In this document: in pieces, positions 1 through 7,776 of the stretch
Layout of the letters: every line of letters starts with the position of its first letter
How positions within the stretch are numbered: position 1 is the stretch's first letter
DNA from: Chryseobacterium sp. 18061
GTDB lineage: Bacteria > Pseudomonadota > Gammaproteobacteria > Enterobacterales > Enterobacteriaceae
DNA: 64,000 bases
Assembly (NCBI GenBank): GCA_902706205.1
Contig: CACSKA010000001.1
Span: forward strand, 62,001-126,000
Direction: 5' to 3'
Made by a program: the position numbers and the translations under genes
The notes under the pieces: generated by a model
Database searches by the model: none
Told to the model about the DNA's origin: nothing
Seen by the model: only the letters and a program-made list of their open reading frames with translations

Positions 1-1551
1 ATCGTATGCACCTTCCAACATACCGTTGGGGTGGCGGACAATCGCCCCGGCGTGGCCCATCGCTTCACTCATGCCTGGCAGCCATTCTACGTCGTGCCCT
101 TTTTCCCGCAGCGCGGTGAAAGTGGCTTCGCTGAAACGCCCCTCCAGCTTGAGCGAATCGGTCGACTGGCCCCAGGTGCGACCCAAAAGCCAGCGCGGAG
201 CGGCAACCGCTTCCTGCAACGGCATGCCCTGAATCACATGACGGGTGAAAATCGCCGCCTGAGTTTGCGGCTGACCGTCGCCGCCCATGGTGCCGTACAC
301 CATCGTGCGACCGTCTTTCAGCCGTGCTGCCGCTGGGTTGAGGGTATGGAAAGGCTGTTTGCCCGGCGCCAGCGCCAGCAGGTGATCCGGGTCGAGGCTG
401 AACGCCGCGCCGCGGTTTTGCAGCAGAATGCCACTTTCGGGCAGTACCACGCCGCTGCCAAACTCGTGATAAATACTCTGAATAAACGACACCGCCAGCC
501 CGGAGCCGTCGATAACACCGAGCCAGACGGTATCGCCTGGACCTTTGCCTTTGCCCCACGGCGCGGCGTGATTATCGTCAATGCTGGCCGCCATCTCCTG
601 CAACGGGGCGGTTTCCAGCAGGCTTTGCACCGGCAGCGTCACATGGCGCGGGTCGGTGATGTATTTATCGCGCAGGCTAAATGCGCGTTTGGTGGCTTCC
701 ACGATGCGGTGGATGGTCTGTACCTCGTTGGCGTTGGCCATGTCGAGGTGATCGGTAATGCCGAGGATCGCCAGCGACACCAGCCCCTGGGTCGGCGGGG
801 TGATATTGAAAATGTCGCCCAGCTGGTGGTTGAGCTTCAGCGGCACGCGACGGCTCGCGCGATGTCCGGCGAGGTCCTGCCCCGTCAGCGGACACCCGGT
901 GGCCTGAAATTCTTCTGCCATCAGTTGCGCCAGCGGCCCGCGATAAAAGCTATCGAGCCCGTCATTCGCCAGGCGCGTCAAGGTACGGGCAAGGCGCGGC
1001 TGGCAGAAACGGCTGCCTACTGAGGGTACTTCGCCACGCTGTAAAAAGGTACCGGCAAATCCCGGCACGCCGGAAAGCTCATGATATTTATTCTTCGTGG
1101 CGCTCGCCTGTGAACAGGTCACCGGAATGCCGTCAGCGGCATAGCGAATCGCATCTGCCAGCAGACGTGAAAGCGGAAGCTGCCCGCCGCCCAGTCCAGC
1201 AGAGACTTTCAGTGCTTCATCCCAACCGCTCACGGTGCCTGGCACGGTCAGCGCGGCTTTCGCCCCGCGATGGGGAATGCTGGCGTGACCATCGTAATAC
1301 GAAAGCGTCGCTTGCGCCCCGGAGGCACCGCTGGCGTCAATGGCAATCGGCTCGCCGCCTGGCGGAACAATCAGCCAGAAACCGTCGCCACCAATGCCGT
1401 TCATGTGGGGATACACCACGGCAATGGTCGCCGCCGCCGCCACCATCGCTTCGATGGCATCGCCGCCGTGACGCAACACTGAAAGCGCCGATTCGCTTGC
1501 GAGATGATGAGGGGTTACCGCCATGGCACCGGGGGCCAAATTACTTTGCAT
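1..1551 (-). CDS. hpxW: Oxamate amidohydrolase, gamma-glutamyltransferase family (HpxW-like), partial
   Basis: The minus-strand frame is open from the ATG at 1551 to the window edge, so the C-terminus is missing (about 517 residues visible). It reads as an Ntn-hydrolase of the gamma-glutamyltransferase family, made as a proenzyme that cleaves itself in front of a catalytic Thr. The conserved GPGDTVWLGVIDG stretch puts that Thr at about residue 341. The N-terminal GGDAIEAMVAAAA and MNGIGGDGFW segments are also typical. In Klebsiella pneumoniae HpxW hydrolyses oxamate to oxalate and ammonia at the end of urate catabolism. That assignment is chosen over glutathione hydrolase because of the neighbouring hpxJ, hpxK, hpxQ and hpxT functions and because no signal peptide is seen. 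A sigma-54-type promoter lies just upstream, and the gene diverges from the RpiR-type regulator gene. Confidence 0.85.
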   Translation of the reverse strand, partial: MQSNLAPGAMAVTPHHLASESALSVLRHGGDAIEAMVAAAATIAVVYPHMNGIGGDGFWLIVPPGGEPIAIDASGASGAQATLSYYDGHASIPHRGAKAALTVPGTVSGWDEALKVSAGLGGGQLPLSRLLADAIRYAADGIPVTCSQASATKNKYHELSGVPGFAGTFLQRGEVPSVGSRFCQPRLARTLTRLANDGLDSFYRGPLAQLMAEEFQATGCPLTGQDLAGHRASRRVPLKLNHQLGDIFNITPPTQGLVSLAILGITDHLDMANANEVQTIHRIVEATKRAFSLRDKYITDPRHVTLPVQSLLETAPLQEMAASIDDNHAAPWGKGKGPGDTVWLGVIDGSGLAVSFIQSIYHEFGSGVVLPESGILLQNRGAAFSLDPDHLLALAPGKQPFHTLNPAAARLKDGRTMVYGTMGGDGQPQTQAAIFTRHVIQGMPLQEAVAAPRWLLGRTWGQSTDSLKLEGRFSEATFTALREKGHDVEWLPGMSEAMGHAGAIVRHPNGMLEGAYD

Positions 1552-1585
1552 GATGTTTCTCCGTGGAAGCTCTTCTTTCTCATCA

Positions 1586-1601
1586 GGCAAAAAACGTTCC
1601 A
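1586..1601 (-). promoter_or_regulatory. Sigma-54-type -24/-12 promoter for hpxW
   Basis: On the minus strand TGGAAC-N5-TTGCC matches the sigma-54 consensus TGGCAC-N5-TTGCW at all but one -24 position and the last -12 position. It ends 34 bp before the hpxW ATG, which leaves a short leader. Its spacing and position mirror the better match in front of hpxJ. Confidence 0.7.
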
Positions 1602-1664
1602 GATTGACGAGTGAGCTTTAGCTGTGTCAGCCTGAGTTGAAACGAAAGTTGCAGGAGACGGGAT

Positions 1665-2504
1665 ATGCAGCAGCTGGATGAGCGCCTGAGGGCGTGTTAC
1701 AACGAACTTTCTCCACAGGAACAGCGCGTGGCCTCGTTCATCATGGATCACTTTGACGATCTGGTGAGCTACAACAGCGCCGAGCTGGCGCGGCTCAGCG
1801 GGGTATCCAAGGCCACCGTCAGTCGCCTGTTCCGGCATCTGGGTTATGAGCGCTTCAAAGATATGCGCGACGAGCTGCGAACACTGCGCCAGAGCGGGAT
1901 GCCGCTCACCGGAGATCGTGATGCGGTGCAGGGTAACACGCTGCTGGCGCGTCACTATAAACAGGAAATGGCGAATCTCACCCAATGGGTCAACGCGCTG
2001 GATGCCGACCTGTTCGCCGAAGTGGTCGCCGCACTCAGCGCCGCCAAGCGTGTGTTTATCGTCGGCCTGCGCAACAGCAGCCCGGTGGCGCTGCATCTGC
2101 GCCAACAGCTGATGCAAAGCCGTGGCAACGTTTGGTTAATGCCGCAGCCCGGGCAGACTCTGGCGGAAGAAGTGGTGGATATCACCCCGGATGATTTGGT
2201 TATTGTGGTGGCATTTCGTCGCCGTCCACGGGTGATCCGCCCGTTGCTCGAGGCGTTGCAGACCCAACAGGCGCAGGTGCTGGTGCTAAGCGAACCGCAG
2301 GCCGCCGGGATCCGCGCCCGCAGCCGCTGGCATTTTGCGGCCCCGCTGGACAGCGTCTCGGCGTTCGACAGCTACAGTAGCGCCATGAGCCTGGTGAACT
2401 TACTCTCCAACGCCTTATTGCACAGTACGCTCAGCGACGGACGGCAGCGCATTCATCACATCGCCGATCTCTATCACACCCTCGACGAACTGGAACAGCG
2501 CTAA
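1665..2504 (+). CDS. RpiR/MurR-family transcriptional regulator of the hpx genes
   Basis: This 279-residue protein has the two-domain RpiR layout. An N-terminal helix-turn-helix of about 80 residues contains SAELARLSGVSKATVSRLFR and is followed by GYERFKDMR. A C-terminal SIS sugar-phosphate-binding fold covers about residues 125-265 (AKRVFIVGLRNSSPVALHLR, then VDITPDDLVIVVAFRR). The ATG at 1665 follows CAGGAGACGGG, a good ribosome-binding site. It diverges from hpxW and reads toward hpxJ, so it most likely controls the flanking purine genes in response to an intermediate. That role is inferred from position; no effector can be read from the sequence. Confidence 0.85.
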   Translation: MQQLDERLRACYNELSPQEQRVASFIMDHFDDLVSYNSAELARLSGVSKATVSRLFRHLGYERFKDMRDELRTLRQSGMPLTGDRDAVQGNTLLARHYKQEMANLTQWVNALDADLFAEVVAALSAAKRVFIVGLRNSSPVALHLRQQLMQSRGNVWLMPQPGQTLAEEVVDITPDDLVIVVAFRRRPRVIRPLLEALQTQQAQVLVLSEPQAAGIRARSRWHFAAPLDSVSAFDSYSSAMSLVNLLSNALLHSTLSDGRQRIHHIADLYHTLDELEQR

Positions 2505-2516
2505 ACGCCCTGTGAT

Positions 2517-2530
2517 GGTGCAATTGCACC
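2517..2530. promoter_or_regulatory. 14-bp perfect palindrome upstream of the hpxJ sigma-54 promoter
   Basis: GGTGCAATTGCACC is an exact palindrome centred about 90 bp upstream of the -24 element of hpxJ. That distance suits an enhancer-bound activator such as NtrC, or an RpiR-family operator. The half-sites resemble the NtrC half-site GCAC/GGTGC but in the opposite arrangement, so which protein binds is open. Confidence 0.5.
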
Positions 2531-2606
2531 TGCGCAGGGTTCCGTTTTGAATCAATGCGGTGCGGGATAATGTGTCTGAATCAAGTGTAAAGCGGAAAAA
2601 ATGCTC

Positions 2607-2622
2607 TGGCACATTCGTTGCA
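2607..2622 (+). promoter_or_regulatory. Sigma-54 promoter for hpxJ-hpxKQ-hpxT
   Basis: TGGCAC-N5-TTGCA is a perfect match to the -24/-12 consensus of RpoN promoters. It starts 76 bp upstream of the hpxJ start codon. It implies nitrogen-limitation control (RpoN with NtrC or a similar activator) of the three-gene unit, as expected for purine-nitrogen scavenging genes. Confidence 0.85.
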
Positions 2623-2682
2623 AAAACGATATTAAAGAATCTTTCGTTTCAATAACCGGTTTCCAGACCAAAGGATGTGTCT

Positions 2683-3915
2683 ATGTTCGAGGTTCAGCCA
2701 TTTACGCCCATTAATCCGCCTCACCGCCTGCTGATGGGGCCGGGGCCGATCAATGCCGATCCGCGCGTGCTGCGCGCCATGTCCAGCCAGCTGATCGGGC
2801 AATACGATCCGGTGATGACCGGCTACATGAACGAAGTGATGGCGCTGTATCGTGGCGTGTTCCGCACTGAAAATCGCTGGACGATGCTGGTGGATGGGAC
2901 CTCCCGCGCCGGAATAGAGGCGATTCTGCTGTCGGCCATTCGTCCGGGCGATAAAGTGCTGGTCCCGGTGTTTGGCCGCTTCGGCCATCTGCTGTGTGAA
3001 ATTGCCCGCCGCTGTCGGGCCGAAGTCCATGCCATCGAAGTGCCATGGGGCGAGGTGTTTAGCGCCGATCGTATTGAAGATGAGATCAAACGCGTAAAAC
3101 CGCGTCTGCTACTGACGGTGCAGGGCGATACTTCCACCACCATGCTGCAACCGCTGGAAAATCTGGGTGAAATTTGCCGTCGTCACGGCGTGCTGTTTTA
3201 TACCGATGCTACTGCGTCGCTCGGCGGCAACGCGCTCGAAACCGATGCCTGGGGGCTGGACGCGGTCTCCGCCGGGTTACAGAAATGCCTCGGCGGCCCA
3301 TCGGGCAGTTCGCCGATCACGCTCAGCGCCGAAATGGAAGCGACGATCCGCGCGCGAAAATGCATAGAGCAAGGGATCCGCACCGATCTGCATCAGGATG
3401 GCGAAGACGAAATGATTTGGTCGAACTATTTCGATCTCGGCATGGTAATGGACTACTGGGGCCCGGAGCGCCTGAACCACCACACTGAAGCCACCAGTAT
3501 GCTGTTCGCTGCCCGGGAATGCGCACGGATCATGTTGGAAGAAGGAATGGACGCGCTGATCGCCCGCCACGAACTGCATGGCCGCGCGATGCTGAACGGC
3601 ATTCAGGGTATGGGGCTCGAGGTGTTCGGCGATATCTCCCACAAAATGAACAACGTACTTGGAGTGGTGATTCCTGCAGGCGTACACGGCGAAGAAGTGC
3701 GTCAGCGCCTGCTCAACGATTTCCACATCGAAATTGGCACCTCATTTGGCCCGTTGGCGGGCAAAATCTGGCGTATCGGCACCATGGGCTACAACGCGCG
3801 TAAAGACTGCGTATTGCAGACCCTGACCGCGCTGGAAGCGGTACTGAACCGTCTGGGCTTCGCTACCACTCAGGGCGCTGCGATGCAGGCGGCCTGGGAC
3901 ACCTACGAGGGGTGA
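2683..3915 (+). CDS. hpxJ: Ureidoglycine-glyoxylate aminotransferase (PLP enzyme, HpxJ/PucG type)
   Basis: A 410-residue class V PLP aminotransferase of the alanine-glyoxylate aminotransferase family. The N-terminal HRLLMGPGPINADPRVL glyoxylate-binding loop is typical, and VSAGLQKCLGGPSG carries the Schiff-base Lys at about residue 201. HpxJ (K. pneumoniae) and PucG (B. subtilis) transaminate the unstable product of allantoate amidohydrolase, keeping its nitrogen. The ATG at 2683 is chosen over the in-frame GTG at 2677 because AAGGA at 2671 sits 7 bases before the ATG and only 1 before the GTG. The next gene starts 3 bases after the stop and encodes the enzyme that makes its substrate. Confidence 0.88.
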   Translation: MFEVQPFTPINPPHRLLMGPGPINADPRVLRAMSSQLIGQYDPVMTGYMNEVMALYRGVFRTENRWTMLVDGTSRAGIEAILLSAIRPGDKVLVPVFGRFGHLLCEIARRCRAEVHAIEVPWGEVFSADRIEDEIKRVKPRLLLTVQGDTSTTMLQPLENLGEICRRHGVLFYTDATASLGGNALETDAWGLDAVSAGLQKCLGGPSGSSPITLSAEMEATIRARKCIEQGIRTDLHQDGEDEMIWSNYFDLGMVMDYWGPERLNHHTEATSMLFAARECARIMLEEGMDALIARHELHGRAMLNGIQGMGLEVFGDISHKMNNVLGVVIPAGVHGEEVRQRLLNDFHIEIGTSFGPLAGKIWRIGTMGYNARKDCVLQTLTALEAVLNRLGFATTQGAAMQAAWDTYEG

Positions 3916-3918
3916 TTG

Positions 3919-5679
3919 ATGCAAAAGAACGTGATGCCAATGACGCCCGAAGAAGCCCGGCTGTCGGCGGCGCGCGTAATGGCGCGCAGCGATAAGCTGG
4001 CTGAAATCAGTGCCACGCCCGGGGAACTCACCCGGGTGTACCTCTCACCGGAACATTTACAGGCTAACGTGCGCGTCGCGCAGTGGATGGCTGAGGCGGG
4101 CATGACCACCTGGCAGGATGCGGTGGGCAATATTTGCGGGCGCTACGAAGCGCAACAGGAAGGCGCGCCCGCGCTGCTGCTCGGTTCGCATCTGGATACG
4201 GTGCGCAACGCCGGTCGCTACGACGGCATGCTCGGGGTGTTGACGGCCATTGAGGTCGTGGCGTGGCTGAACCAGCATCAGGTGCGTGCGGAGCAGGCGA
4301 TTGAAATCGTCGGTTTCGGCGACGAAGAAGGCACCCGTTTTGGCATCACGCTGCTCGGCAGTCGTGGGCTGACCGGCACCTGGCCGCCGGAATGGCTGGA
4401 TTGCAGTGATGCGCAGGGCATCAGCGTGGCGCAGGCGATGGTTAACGCCGGGCTGGACCCGTCCAGAATCGCCCACGCAGCGCGTTTACCGCAAGAATTT
4501 AGCGCCAGTCTGGAACTGCATATCGAGCAGGGACCGGTGCTGGAAGGCGCAAATTTAGCACTGGGCGTGGTGACCGCCATCAATGGCGCGCGTCGCCTGA
4601 ACTGTCGTTTCGACGGTGAAGCCGGGCATGCCGGAACGGTGCCAATGAATCTGCGCCGCGATGCATTGGCCGGGGCCGCTGAATGGATGGTGGCTGTCGA
4701 ACAGCTGACCCGGACGAGCGACCCGACGCTGGTGGCGACGGTCGGCACGCTGAATTGCCAGCCAGGTGCGGTGAACGTCATTCCCGGCAGCGTCTCGCTG
4801 ACCCTCGATATTCGCAGCCCGTCCGATGAAACGCGCGAAGCGTTGCTGGTTAAGCTGCTGGAAAAAGCGCAGCAGATTGCGCAGCAGCGCGGCCTGATAT
4901 TCTCCCATGATATTTTTTACACCACGCCCGCCACACCGTGCGATCCGGCGCTGCAGGACACGCTGATTCGCGCCTGCGAAAAAGTGCAGGGCAGAGCGCT
5001 AACGCTGCCGAGTGGAGCCGGACACGATTCGATGGCGCTGGCTGAATACTGGCCGGTGGCGATGCTGTTTGTGCGCTGCGCGGGCGGCATCAGTCATCAT
5101 CCTGCGGAATCCGTCGAGGCAAGTGACGTCGCGGTAGCGTTGCAGGCGTTCAGCCTGGCGGTGCAGGAAATTGTGCTGCCGGATGCATTGCAGCAGTTCA
5201 ATGCCGCCAGTCCGGAACAGGCGACAGCGATGATTGCGGCCTGCGTCGCGCTGCCGGAATGGCAACATGCGTTGGTGGCGGCGCGACCCTTTTCGAGCGT
5301 TGAATGTGTGCTGGAAACCGCTGTCGCGCTGAGCGAACGCTGGCGGTTAGCGGAGCTGGACATTGCTCTGGCAGCGCATCCGCGCATTGGTGATAAACCG
5401 AAAGGTATTTCAGCGGAATCCGCGTTTTCACGCCAGGAGCAGTCTTCCGTCAATCGGCATGATGCGGCGCTGTCACAGGCACTGGCGCAAGGGAATGCCG
5501 AATATGAAACGCGGTTTGGTCGCGTATTCCTGATCCGCGCCAAAGGGCGCAGCGGGGAAGAAATCCTCTCGATTCTGCAACAGCGACTGAAAAATACCGA
5601 GGCTGATGAAGTGCAGGAGGCGCTGCGGCAGCTGCGACAAATTACCCAACTTCGACTGGAAGGAGTGTTTGCCCGATGA
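3919..5679 (+). CDS. hpxK/hpxQ: Fused allantoate amidohydrolase (M20 family) and OHCU decarboxylase
   Basis: One 586-residue frame holds two purine-pathway enzymes. Residues 1-415 are an M20 metallohydrolase of the AllC type: LLLGSHLDTVRNAGRYDG (metal His and Asp), GFGDEEGTRF (Glu pair), ELHIEQGPVLE and SGAGHDSMALAEYW. Residues 420-586 are an OHCU decarboxylase: FNAASPEQ, ARPFSSVE, AAHPRIGDKPKG (catalytic His), YETRFGRVFLIRAKGRSGEE and QLRQITQLRLE. The two act at separated steps: OHCU to allantoin, and allantoate to ureidoglycine. They are separate proteins in K. pneumoniae. There is no stop, frameshift or start signal at the joint, so this is a real fusion. The ATG at 3919 follows GAGGGG; the upstream TTG at 3916 is rejected. 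It overlaps hpxT by ATGA. Confidence 0.9.
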   Translation: MQKNVMPMTPEEARLSAARVMARSDKLAEISATPGELTRVYLSPEHLQANVRVAQWMAEAGMTTWQDAVGNICGRYEAQQEGAPALLLGSHLDTVRNAGRYDGMLGVLTAIEVVAWLNQHQVRAEQAIEIVGFGDEEGTRFGITLLGSRGLTGTWPPEWLDCSDAQGISVAQAMVNAGLDPSRIAHAARLPQEFSASLELHIEQGPVLEGANLALGVVTAINGARRLNCRFDGEAGHAGTVPMNLRRDALAGAAEWMVAVEQLTRTSDPTLVATVGTLNCQPGAVNVIPGSVSLTLDIRSPSDETREALLVKLLEKAQQIAQQRGLIFSHDIFYTTPATPCDPALQDTLIRACEKVQGRALTLPSGAGHDSMALAEYWPVAMLFVRCAGGISHHPAESVEASDVAVALQAFSLAVQEIVLPDALQQFNAASPEQATAMIAACVALPEWQHALVAARPFSSVECVLETAVALSERWRLAELDIALAAHPRIGDKPKGISAESAFSRQEQSSVNRHDAALSQALAQGNAEYETRFGRVFLIRAKGRSGEEILSILQQRLKNTEADEVQEALRQLRQITQLRLEGVFAR

Positions 5680-6011
5680 GCCATATTTCGACTCATATCC
5701 TGGATACGTCGCTTGGAAAACCGGCGGCGGGCGTGATGATTCGCCTGGAGCAGCAAACGGAAAGCGGCTGGCAGTTGTTGAAGGAGGCAGAAACCAATGC
5801 TGACGGGCGCATTGGTTCGATGGCCGAAGGCGATTTAGCCCCAGGGCGCTATCGACTGACGGCGGAGATTGGGCAGTGGTTTGCGCAAACCGGGCGGGAG
5901 ACGCTGTATCCGTCGGCACAAATTGACGTCACCTTGCCGCGTAGTGGAGACCACTATCATTTGCCGTTTCTGATTGCCCCTTGGGGCTGGTCAACGTATC
6001 GCGGGTCGTGA
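5676..6011 (+). CDS. hpxT: 5-Hydroxyisourate hydrolase (transthyretin-like)
   Basis: At 111 residues this is the usual length for the HIU hydrolase/transthyretin-like family. The N-terminal SHISTHILDTSLGKPA includes the active-site His at residue 7, and the C-terminal YRGS tetrapeptide is the family signature. It converts 5-hydroxyisourate to OHCU, the substrate of the decarboxylase half of the preceding fusion. The start codon overlaps that gene's stop by 4 bases (ATGA), so the two are translationally coupled. No signal peptide is present, so it is a cytosolic form. The urate hydroxylase that would supply its substrate is not in the window. Confidence 0.93.
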   Translation: MSHISTHILDTSLGKPAAGVMIRLEQQTESGWQLLKEAETNADGRIGSMAEGDLAPGRYRLTAEIGQWFAQTGRETLYPSAQIDVTLPRSGDHYHLPFLIAPWGWSTYRGS

Positions 6012-6014
6012 AAG

Positions 6015-6062
6015 CCCCCTCATCCTGGCCCTCTACCCGTGGGGAGAGGGCTGGGGTGAGGG
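6015..6062. repeat. REP-like palindromic element (CCCTCA...TGAGGG type)
   Basis: Right after hpxT, two arms related to CCCTCAYCCTGGCCCTCT and GAGAGGGCTGGGGTGAGGG form a long imperfect hairpin. The same arms recur around 12627-13114, where they are separated by a tandem array. It is a dispersed intergenic element and could also end transcription between the convergent hpxT and marC-like genes. Confidence 0.75.
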
Positions 6063-6084
6063 CGCCACGCGCTTACAAACGACA

Positions 6085-6753
6085 TCAACCCGGCCAGGTT
6101 TTAATAATTTCCAGTACGCCGTTAATGATGAACTGCACCCCCATACAAATCAGCAAAAAGCCCATCAACCGAGAAATAGCCTCAATCCCACTTTTTCCGG
6201 CAATACGCATAATCGAACCGGAGCAGCGCAGGCTTCCCCACAATATGAGACTAACCAGCCCGAATATAACCGGCGGAGCCACCAGGATAATCCAGGGGGC
6301 ATAATCGATGCCGTGCTGAATGGTCGACGCGGAACTGATGATCATCGCGATAGTCCCAGGCCCCGCCGTGCTTGGCATAGCCAGTGGAACGAACGCGATA
6401 TTGGTATCCGGCTCTTCGTTTAATTCTTCCGCTTTTATTTTTGCTTCCGGAGACTCATAGGCCTTTTCCTTTGGAAACAACATATAAAACCCGATTAACC
6501 CGACGATAAGCCCGCCTGCTATCCGCAATCCCGGGATAGAAATCCCGAAAGTGTTCATCACCACCTGACCCGCGTAATAGGCACCCATCATAATCAGAAA
6601 GACGTTAAGCGAGGCGATGAGTGCGGTACGGTTGCGGGCTTTTTCGTTCATGTTTCCCGACAGACCCAGAAACAGCGCGACCGTGGTTAACGGGTTCGCC
6701 AGAGGCAACAGCACCATCAATCCAAGTCCGACCGCTTGTAAAAACACCATCAT
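6085..6753 (-). CDS. MarC-family inner-membrane protein
   Basis: This 222-residue integral membrane protein has about six hydrophobic segments. It closely resembles E. coli MarC in length and motifs: [19 protein letters not shown] near the N-terminus, [35 protein letters not shown] and [20 protein letters not shown]. MarC transport substrates are not established; it is no longer thought to have a multidrug role. The marRAB genes that lie beside marC in E. coli are not here, so this is probably a paralogue rather than the mar-locus gene. ATG at 6753 or the adjacent ATG at 6750 could be the start. It is convergent with hpxT. Confidence 0.85.
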   Translation of the reverse strand: MMVFLQAVGLGLMVLLPLANPLTTVALFLGLSGNMNEKARNRTALIASLNVFLIMMGAYYAGQVVMNTFGISIPGLRIAGGLIVGLIGFYMLFPKEKAYESPEAKIKAEELNEEPDTNIAFVPLAMPSTAGPGTIAMIISSASTIQHGIDYAPWIILVAPPVIFGLVSLILWGSLRCSGSIMRIAGKSGIEAISRLMGFLLICMGVQFIINGVLEIIKTWPG

Positions 6754-6791
6754 GTTATATGTCCTTCAAACAAACGTGTATGCGGTCCCCT

Positions 6792-7679
6792 TTAAAGGAA
6801 CGGGCTCGGCAAGACCGGAATAAACATAAATTTAAGGTTCCAGCGGGAGCCGATATCGTCGGGTGATATAACAGAATATTGCAGCTCAGCGGCAAAGCGT
6901 ACCGGGAGTTTGCCTATTTTGACGACGTTGGAATAACCTAAACCGATCGGAAGCGTTAAACGGTCACCCTGTTTTTTCTTCCAGTCAATGGTGATGTCGG
7001 GACTCATCCCGATCAATTCGGTGCCGCTCAAACGGTAGTTAATGAAATACTGAATATCGGTATGGTTGGTATCTTTTCGGTTACTTTTATTATCTGCAGA
7101 CCACCAGTGCTGTGCCAATAATCCCAGGTTAGTTCCGCCGGGATGAGGGGCTAATTTTGCTAATAGCAATGCCGGACCAACCTGATAATGGCCTTGTCCC
7201 TGGAAGTCATTTTCTGCCGTATCGAAGAGCTGCGTTGCACCTACCCCCCAGATGAAACCATCCTCCCGGTTCGGGCCTACGAGGGTTAACAGACCGGTAT
7301 CGCCCATGCCGCTGGTTCTGCCGTGGGCAAACATCGCCCCATCTCCGTGAACTGAAACATCGCCCAAATTAGGGGTGTTATAGAACTGAAACACCGGCCT
7401 GACGATGAAGTTCCAGTCTTGTTGACCAAACTTTAATGGAAAGGACATTACGGGCTGAATAGTGGTGCGGGAGACCGTGCCGTTGAATTTGTCGCCTCTG
7501 AAGGTGGTGTTGTCATATTGCGTCCAGAACATCCAGGCAGCGCCAATTGGATTGGCCGTCATTTTTGCAATTTTTTCCATTTCCTCAGGCGATGGGCCAT
7601 CTTTATCAGCGGCATGGCCCAGGCTTGAAAAACAAACCGTACTGGCGAAAAGATATAATAAAGCTTTTTTATTGAGCAT
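6792..7679 (-). CDS. Predicted outer-membrane beta-barrel protein with signal peptide
   Basis: The 295-residue product begins with a clear Sec signal peptide (hydrophobic LLYLFASTVCFSSL, cleavage near GHA-AD). The rest has alternating hydrophobic/polar stretches with many aromatic and Gly residues (DWNFIVRPVFQFYNTP, GFIWGVGATQLFDTA, LGLLAQHWWSADN), ending ...PFL, which suits a small beta-barrel. It resembles proteins often annotated as phenol-degradation MetA-like or simply 'transporter'. I do not assign a substrate. It is followed on the same strand by the marC-like gene (38-bp gap) and preceded by a CRP-like regulator gene. Confidence 0.6.
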   Translation of the reverse strand: MLNKKALLYLFASTVCFSSLGHAADKDGPSPEEMEKIAKMTANPIGAAWMFWTQYDNTTFRGDKFNGTVSRTTIQPVMSFPLKFGQQDWNFIVRPVFQFYNTPNLGDVSVHGDGAMFAHGRTSGMGDTGLLTLVGPNREDGFIWGVGATQLFDTAENDFQGQGHYQVGPALLLAKLAPHPGGTNLGLLAQHWWSADNKSNRKDTNHTDIQYFINYRLSGTELIGMSPDITIDWKKKQGDRLTLPIGLGYSNVVKIGKLPVRFAAELQYSVISPDDIGSRWNLKFMFIPVLPSPFL

Positions 7680-7776
7680 AAATAAAACCCTGGCGTGTAG
7701 ATAGGCAGGGGTAATCCCCCTGAATAATTAGGTAAATGTGAAAGGATAAATTCAACCATTAAGGTTGATGAAAGTA

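Noticed and set aside
31..1023. Long plus-strand open frame (330 codons) at the left edge
   Set aside because: It is antisense to hpxW, whose minus-strand translation shows clear gamma-glutamyltransferase motifs. The plus frame has no recognisable domain and no ribosome-binding site.
6085..6753. Presence of the mar multiple-antibiotic-resistance locus
   Set aside because: Only a MarC-like gene is present; marR, marA and marB are not next to it.
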